NCBI GenBank assembly: GCA_025965395.1
Contig: JAOPXA010000037.1
Coordinates: forward strand, 1-8,138
Direction: 5' to 3'
DNA: 8,138 nucleotides
Origin: Nocardioidaceae bacterium
GTDB taxonomy: Bacteria; Actinomycetota; Actinomycetes; Propionibacteriales; Nocardioidaceae
A model generated the notes under the pieces. That model made no database searches. It was not told the origin of the DNA and was given only the letters and a program-made list of their open reading frames with translations. Shown piece after piece: positions 5,889 to 8,138 of this stretch (positions within the stretch are counted from its first letter, which is position 1; every line of letters begins with the position of its first letter). The position numbers and the translations under genes were made by a program.

Positions 5889-6772
5889 GGACGAGGGGGG
5901 TGGAAGGTCCAGGGGGTGCGGGGGAGCGCTGCCGGGTCGAACACCGCCACCAGGTCGCTCGGCGGGAGAGCTGGCAGCCCGAGGGACTGCGTGATGAGCG
6001 CATACGCGGCTCCCGTCGAGACTCCTTGGCTCTGCAGGTCGTCGAGCGTGACTGCGCCATCGCGCTTGGCCAGCCGCTCGCCTCGGTCGTTGAGCGCGAG
6101 CGGCACGTGCACGTAGGTCGGCGCCGCGATGCCCAGGAGTCCGGCGAGGTAGGCCTGCCGCGGGGCGGACGACAACAGATCATCGCCACGCACGACCTGG
6201 TCGATGCCTTGCTCGCCGTCATCGACCACGACCGCCAGGTTGTAGGCGGGCGTGCCGTCGCCGCGCACCAGCACGAAGTCGTCGACCACGCCGACATACC
6301 GGCCCACGAAGACGTCCTGCACCGCGAACTCGCTCATGTCCGCTCGCAGTCGCAGAGCTGACGCGCGCTGGAGCCGCAGACGTTCGCGATCCGCTTCGCT
6401 GAGCTCGTGGCACGTGCCGGGGTAGGCGCCCGGAGGTGCGTGAGGCGCGGATGCGGCATCAGCGATCTCGCGGCGGGTGCAGAAGCACTCATACGTCAGC
6501 CCACGCTCTTGCAGTGACGCCACTGCTCGCGCATACCGATCGAGTCGTTCGGACTGCCGCACGATCGGGTCGTCCCAGTCGAGACCGATCGCCCGCAGGT
6601 CCGCAATCTGCCGTTCCTCTGCTCCTTGGCGCACGCGATCAAGGTCCTCGATGCGGAGCACGAAGGCGCGGGAGGTACTGCGCGCGAACAACCAGGCGAG
6701 GAGCGCGGTGCGGAGGTTGCCCAGGTGGAGGTCACCGGACGGGCTCGGGGCGTAGCGCCCGGCGCCGGTCAC
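5885..6772 (-). CDS. gluQ: Glutamyl-Q tRNA(Asp) synthetase (GluQRS)
   Basis: This 295-residue paralogue of the glutamyl-tRNA synthetase catalytic core lacks the anticodon-binding domain. It activates glutamate and attaches it to the queuosine at position 34 of tRNA-Asp. The HIGH-type motif is YAPSPSGDLHLGN (7-19), and the KMSKS-type motif is LAKRDGA (234-240). The zinc site is C96-x-C98 ... Y117-x3-C121, the arrangement known for E. coli YadB. RIEDLD (40-45) and YNLAVVVDD (177-185) are also typical, and the length fits the family (about 290-310). The start is GTG 6772; no other in-frame start was seen just upstream, and the first motif begins seven residues later. It is transcribed against the transporter operon, sharing 4 bp at the stops, and divergently from the small gene at 6828. 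A substrate tRNA-Asp(GUC) gene is in this window. Confidence 0.95.
   Translation of the reverse strand: MTGAGRYAPSPSGDLHLGNLRTALLAWLFARSTSRAFVLRIEDLDRVRQGAEERQIADLRAIGLDWDDPIVRQSERLDRYARAVASLQERGLTYECFCTRREIADAASAPHAPPGAYPGTCHELSEADRERLRLQRASALRLRADMSEFAVQDVFVGRYVGVVDDFVLVRGDGTPAYNLAVVVDDGEQGIDQVVRGDDLLSSAPRQAYLAGLLGIAAPTYVHVPLALNDRGERLAKRDGAVTLDDLQSQGVSTGAAYALITQSLGLPALPPSDLVAVFDPAALPRTPWTFHPPRP
5888..5924 (+). other. G-rich tract with quadruplex potential at the operon end
   Basis: Directly after the binding-protein stop, the plus strand has four G-runs of 3, 6, 5 and 5 bases (5888-5890, 5895-5900, 5912-5916, 5920-5924). The middle spacer TGGAAGGTCCA is itself a small hairpin (TGGA/TCCA). 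In plus-strand RNA this could form a quadruplex or act as a pause or termination element. The same DNA encodes the Pro-rich C-terminus of GluQRS on the other strand, so codon use alone may explain it. Confidence 0.35.
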
Positions 6773-6815
6773 GCCGCTACTTCGGTGAGGGCCACCTTGC
6801 CAGTATGCCGAGACC

Positions 6816-6821
6816 TACGAT
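6816..6821 (+). promoter_or_regulatory. -10 box for a leaderless transcript
   Basis: TACGAT fits the actinobacterial TAnnnT consensus, and exactly six bases separate it from the A of ATG 6828, so transcription would begin at the start codon. No convincing -35 was found. The absence of a ribosome site before 6828 supports leaderless expression. Confidence 0.5.
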
Positions 6822-6827
6822 GGGCGT

Positions 6828-7274
6828 ATGACGGCACGTGCGCTCCTGGATCCGGTGGCCTTGTTGGGGTCGTGGGACTTCACGCGGCGCATCGTCGATC
6901 GCGTGGCGGGCGAGGACACCCGTGTGGCGGGCACTACTGAGCTGGTGTCCGAGACTGCGGGCCGCGTGAAGTGGTCCGAGCAGGGCGTCATGCAGTGGCG
7001 CGACAAGGAGGTCCCGGTCACCCGCGTGCTGTTCCTTGAACTGCGAGACGACGGGTGGTTCGTGACGTTCGACGATGGCCGCGACTTCCATCCGTGGGCG
7101 CCGGGCGAGCAGGTCGAGCACATGTGTGGCGCCGACCTCTACCGCGGGCACGTGGTGGCCGGCCACCCGCTGGACAGCTGGACCGTCGAATGGAACGTGC
7201 AGGGCCCCACCAAGGACTACACGATGACCACCGTCCTGACGCGCCCCACGCCCACCCCTTCTACGAAGGATTAG
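6828..7274 (+). CDS. Small conserved protein, DUF6314-like
   Basis: This 148-residue cytoplasmic protein resembles the actinobacterial DUF6314 family by recall of its pattern. It has an early LLGSWDFTRRI (12-22), a W-rich GRVKWSEQGVMQW stretch, DDGWFVTFDDGRDFHPW (74-90), the HMCGADLYRG motif (98-107) and GPTKDY (126-131). The alternating short strands with conserved Trp and Gly suggest a lipocalin-like beta barrel that could bind a small ligand, but no function is known to me and none is claimed. There is no signal peptide or membrane segment. ATG 6828 is supported by the TACGAT box six bases upstream. It is divergent from gluQ with 55 bp between starts. Its last three codons and stop form the left arm of a long palindrome. 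Confidence 0.8.
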   Translation: MTARALLDPVALLGSWDFTRRIVDRVAGEDTRVAGTTELVSETAGRVKWSEQGVMQWRDKEVPVTRVLFLELRDDGWFVTFDDGRDFHPWAPGEQVEHMCGADLYRGHVVAGHPLDSWTVEWNVQGPTKDYTMTTVLTRPTPTPSTKD

Positions 7275-7315
7275 GTGGTGTGCCCACCAGGTGGGCACAA
7301 CACCTAATCCTTCGT
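7263..7315 (+). terminator. 53-bp near-perfect palindrome, likely terminator or operator
   Basis: Two 26-bp arms (7263-7288 and 7290-7315) match at 25 of 26 positions around a single central A. The left arm begins with the last three codons and the stop of the DUF6314-like gene; the inner part is GTGCCCACC/GGTGGGCAC. No T-run follows on either strand, so it would be a U-less terminator of the kind proposed in actinobacteria. Alternatively it may be a regulatory palindrome, because a possible -10 box for the next gene starts at the very next base. Confidence 0.55.
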
Positions 7316-7321
7316 CAGAAT
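7316..7321 (+). promoter_or_regulatory. Possible -10 box for the DAO-family oxidase
   Basis: CAGAAT keeps the A at position 2 and the T at position 6 of the TAnnnT consensus and lies six bases before GTG 7328, the same geometry as the box before 6828. The purine run GGGGGA between them is too close to the start for a normal ribosome site. If real, the palindrome at 7263-7315 occupies the whole -35 region. Confidence 0.3.
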
Positions 7322-7327
7322 GGGGGA

Positions 7328-8138
7328 GTGAACGCCCACGACTCAGGACCTGCCAATGGCGGGGTCTCCTTCTGGTGGCAACAGATCGGCATCCCCGCTG
7401 CGCGACCCGCGCTTGACGGCGACCTCGACTGCGACGTGTGCATCGTCGGCGGCGGGCTGACCGGACTCTGGACGGCGTACTACCTCGCGGCGCTCGACCC
7501 CACCCTCGACATCGTGGTCCTCGAGGCCGAGTTCGCCGGATTCGGCGCCTCGGGCCGCAACGGTGGTTGGCTCTCGTCCGAGCTATCAGGCAGCAAGGAG
7601 AGGTATGGCGCCACGCACGGCGCCGAGAGCGTGCGCGCCTTGGTGGCTTCCATGGAGCAAGCCGTCGATGAGGTCATCGCGGTGTGCGCGGACGAGGGCA
7701 TCGACGCCGACATCGTCAAGGATGGTGTCCTTTATATAGCGCGAACCCCGGCGCAGCTCAGTCGCCTGCGCGAGGGCCTCGAGAGCGACGCGTCGTGGGG
7801 CATCGGCGAGCGGCACCAACGCGAGATCACGCGCGACGAGGTCGGGCAGCGGCTCCATGTTGAAGGCGCGCTCGGTGGGACGTTCAGCCCGCACTGCGCA
7901 CGCGTCCATCCGGCGAAGCTCGTGTCGGGCGTGGCCGCGGCGGTCGAGCGGCGCGGCGTGCGCATCTTCGAGAAGACCCGCGCGACCCGCATCGAATCCG
8001 GCGTCGTGACCACCGATCGCGGGCGCGTCACGGCCTCGCGCGTGCTTCGATGCCTTGAGGGATACACGGCGGCTTTGCCAGGCCAGCGACGTACGTGGTT
8101 GCCGATGAACTCCGCCATGATCGTGACGGAGCCTCTGC
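7328..8138 (+). CDS. FAD-dependent oxidase of the DAO family (5' part)
   Basis: The frame opens at GTG 7328 and runs off the window after 270 residues. After about 35 residues comes the FAD-binding strand CDVCIVGGGLTGLWTAYYLA, with GGGLTG at 41-46 and ribose-binding E66. Next is GFGASGRNGGW (71-81), a hallmark of the glycine oxidase/gamma-glutamylputrescine oxidase branch. The end (EGYTAALPGQRR, then PMNSAMIVTEPL) also fits that branch. Such enzymes oxidise amines or amino acids with FAD, using O2 or passing electrons on. The substrate cannot be told without the C-terminus. The frame includes a rare ATA codon in an AT-rich spot (7731-7737), but the rest has normal codon use. The start is chosen from the possible -10 six bases upstream and because homology starts shortly after. 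Confidence 0.85.
   Translation, partial: MNAHDSGPANGGVSFWWQQIGIPAARPALDGDLDCDVCIVGGGLTGLWTAYYLAALDPTLDIVVLEAEFAGFGASGRNGGWLSSELSGSKERYGATHGAESVRALVASMEQAVDEVIAVCADEGIDADIVKDGVLYIARTPAQLSRLREGLESDASWGIGERHQREITRDEVGQRLHVEGALGGTFSPHCARVHPAKLVSGVAAAVERRGVRIFEKTRATRIESGVVTTDRGRVTASRVLRCLEGYTAALPGQRRTWLPMNSAMIVTEPL

Noticed and set aside
1..8138. CRISPR array, insertion sequence or prophage
   Set aside because: No regularly spaced repeats, transposase, integrase or phage genes were seen; gene content and codon use are uniform.

Overview
The window comes from a high-GC bacterial chromosome, almost certainly an actinomycete (Actinomycetota). The evidence is strong G/C bias at third codon positions, GTG starts, likely leaderless genes with TAnnnT -10 boxes, a DUF6314-like protein and a GluQRS with a GTG start. 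The genus cannot be told from the sequence. Nothing suggests a phage, transposon or CRISPR locus.

Layout, left to right. (1) The last 29 codons of an unidentified plus-strand gene. (2) A plus-strand FAD/NAD(P)H oxidoreductase of the ferredoxin-reductase type (204-1373). (3) A minus-strand tRNA pair, tRNA-Asp(GUC) then tRNA-Phe(GAA). Each appears to have its own promoter, and an intrinsic terminator lies between them. (4) A tightly packed six-gene plus-strand operon (1856-5888): cysteine dioxygenase-type thiol dioxygenase, single-domain rhodanese, ABC ATPase, two permeases and a substrate-binding lipoprotein of the quaternary-amine/osmoprotectant uptake family. (5) A convergent minus-strand gluQ gene (glutamyl-Q tRNA(Asp) synthetase), whose stop codon shares a CTAG palindrome with the operon's last stop. 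(6) A divergent plus-strand small protein of DUF6314 type, ending in a nearly perfect 53-bp palindrome. (7) The 5' part of a plus-strand DAO-family FAD oxidase, cut by the window end.

The most interesting unit is the six-gene operon. The first five genes are joined by 4-nt stop/start overlaps, which implies translational coupling between a thiol-oxidising pair (dioxygenase plus rhodanese) and a betaine-type importer. The dioxygenase keeps the metal His triad and the Arg expected for cysteine, and has Gly at the eukaryotic cross-link Cys position. The ATPase lacks the C-terminal CBS domains usual in osmotically regulated members, and the binding protein lacks the usual N-terminal SKNFTEQ-like loop. 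A reasonable but unproven reading is that the importer brings in a sulfur-containing amine or betaine, or a cysteine precursor, that feeds the thiol dioxygenase and rhodanese, rather than a plain osmolyte.

A second link is that gluQ modifies queuosine in tRNA-Asp(GUC), and that tRNA is encoded about 4 kb away in the same window.
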